NCBI GenBank assembly: GCA_022419385.1
Contig: JAJUBI010000002.1
Span: forward strand, 4,898,001-4,962,000
Source: Paraconiothyrium sp. Pb-2020
Taxonomy: Eukaryota; Ascomycota; Dothideomycetes; Pleosporales; Didymosphaeriaceae
Direction: 5' to 3'
Length of the DNA: 64,000 nt
The notes under the pieces: generated by a model
Database searches by the model: none
The model's input: the letters and a program-made list of their open reading frames with translations, nothing else
What the model was told of the DNA's origin: nothing
Shown: in pieces, positions 62,859-64,000 of the stretch
How positions within the stretch are numbered: the stretch's first letter is position 1
Layout of the letters: the number at the start of each line of letters is the position of its first letter
Program-made: the position numbers and the translations under genes

Positions 62859-64000
62859 ATGGAGAAGCCATCTTCTATCGAACACCATGAAGGAGCGCTC
62901 AACCCCAACGAGCGGAAATACAGCGTCACCGAAACCAAGGGTGCAATTGCCGACAACATCAATGAGCACCAACTCACCCTAAAAGAAGTCTGGAATAAAC
63001 ACCCCGCTCTCATCGGATGGTCCTTTTATTGGTCCATGTGTGCTATTGGATGGTGAGAGGAAACCAGCATAATCGAACTTTTTACAACAACTGACTTGCA
63101 TCGACAGGGGATTCGACGCCCAGATCAACGGAGCCATGATTTCCGTTGCCTCCTTCCGCCGAGATTTTGGGTACATTTTCGAGGGCGAAGCGGTCTTGCC
63201 TGCCAGCTGGCAGACTGCGTTCAACATGATCAGCTCAGTCGGTATGCTGTTCGGAGGGTTCGCCTGCAGTACGATTGCAGATAGGATGGGTCGCCGAGCT
63301 TCACTGCTATGCGGAATCTTGTTTTGCACCGGTGGTGCCTTTGGAGAGATGTTCGCCCCCAGTAAAGGCGCCTTCCTTGCAGCAAAGCTCATACTAGGTG
63401 TTGGACTTGGCTTCTACCTGACGATCGGCCCTCTTGCTTGTAGTGAGATCGCTCCTGTGGTCCTTCGAGGTATCTCTACCGCTGGCATCAACCTGGGCAT
63501 TGCTATCGGGCAGCTGTTATCGAATGCAGTCGTCAAGGGCTTCGGTGAGAGGACCGATCGTTGGGCGTATGCTGCGCCCTTTGCCATACAACTTTTCTTC
63601 TCGCTATTCCTTTTGTGCGGCCTGCCCTGGACGCCAGAATCCCCGTGGTATCTCGTCCGTAACGGAAAGGACAGTCAAGCTCTCAGTGCTTTGCAGAAAC
63701 TATGGGGTCAGCATACCGACGTAAACGATAAGCTTTCAACGCTCAAGGTCACGGTCCAAGAAGAGGAGAGCCAGAAAGAGTCGAGATTTCTTGATTGTTT
63801 CCGAGACACCAACGTCCTGCGCACTTGCATCTCGACCGGAGTATTCGCATGCCAACATTTCGTCGGCATTGTATTTGTGCTTGGATACTCGACGTACTTC
63901 TTCCAGCTTGCCGGGCTTGATACAAGTCGGTCTTTTGACCTCGGTGTTGGCGTCACGGCTTGTGGTGTGGCTGGAAATATCGCGAGCTGGTTCGTTGTCA
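62859..64000 (+). CDS. MFS sugar transporter (alpha-glucoside permease-like), 3' end beyond window
   Basis: Exon 1 is 62859-63052 and exon 2 begins at 63108 and runs off the window at 64000; intron 55 bases, phase 2 (GTGAGA...CTGAC...GACAG). About 362 residues are visible. The hydrophilic N-terminus is followed by helix 1 (ALIGWSFYWSMCAIGWGFD), the sugar-transporter loop ADRMGRRASLL, the R-x-LRGIS-type loop (APVVLRGISTAG) and TPESPWYLVRNGK before the central loop; helix 7 (CQHFVGIVFVLGYS) is also present. This matches PF00083 H+/sugar symporters, most like maltose or alpha-glucoside permeases of the plasma membrane; the substrate is inferred. The C-terminal half is outside the window. Confidence 0.88.

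Noticed and set aside
1..64000. tRNA genes and CRISPR arrays
   Set aside because: I looked by eye for TpsiC-loop-like GTTCGA(A/T)TCC words with a matching acceptor stem and for regularly spaced direct repeats with spacers; none was convincing. A tRNAscan-SE run would settle the tRNA point.

Overview
The window is 64 kb of a filamentous ascomycete nuclear genome, most likely a Dothideomycete (Pleosporales-like). This is inferred from gene types and structure: short GT-AG introns (mostly 44-60 bp) with CTRAY branch sites, Zn2Cys6 regulators, SesA/NACHT/ankyrin and HeLo proteins, a DUF8021-type secreted protein, F-box-like families and many small secreted proteins. No tRNA, rRNA, CRISPR array or intact transposon was recognised. 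Exon joins were worked out by hand from splice motifs, frame and protein continuity; RNA-seq would be the direct test.

Layout. 1-4.3 kb: two paralogous BTB-like genes (the first broken by an apparent frameshift) and a Cys-rich single-pass membrane protein. 4.3-8.8 kb: a small metabolic group with an ACS/Dal5-type transporter, a carboxymuconolactone-decarboxylase-like protein and a short-chain dehydrogenase, the last two sharing a divergent promoter. 9.2-12.7 kb: a decayed area where an MFS fragment meets an aconitase fragment, followed by one dead and one intact copy of an F-box-like gene. 13.7-18.1 kb: an F-box protein, a small conserved-looking gene and two convergent small secreted Cys-rich proteins. 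20.3-29.3 kb: an F-box protein, a carboxylesterase, a SprT-like putative metalloprotease, a protein with a retropepsin-like C-terminus and a DUF8021-type secreted protein. 29.9-35.4 kb: an alpha/beta hydrolase and a large Zn2Cys6 regulator.

36.7-41.1 kb holds the most interesting locus: a NACHT-ankyrin receptor and a HeLo-domain protein transcribed divergently 385 bp apart. The receptor begins with a ~25-residue Gly/Asn-rich motif, and related motifs occur twice at the C-terminus of the HeLo protein. This is the layout of the HET-S/NWD2 amyloid-signalling pair of Podospora. A further in-frame copy of the motif lies stranded beyond the HeLo stop codon.

41.3-46.5 kb is a conserved housekeeping block: the Spp1-type PHD subunit of COMPASS, Nse3/MAGE of the SMC5/6 complex, and mitochondrial Aim18. 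47.3-51.3 kb: a second NLR (SesA-NACHT-ankyrin). 52-58.6 kb: a flavin monooxygenase, a relic of a TRI12-type efflux pump, and a tandem F-box-like family with two intact copies and one decayed copy. 58.7-64 kb: an intracellular GH5 glucosidase, a Zn2Cys6 regulator with a predicted 16-nt microexon, and a divergently transcribed sugar transporter cut by the window end; these three may form a sugar-utilisation group.
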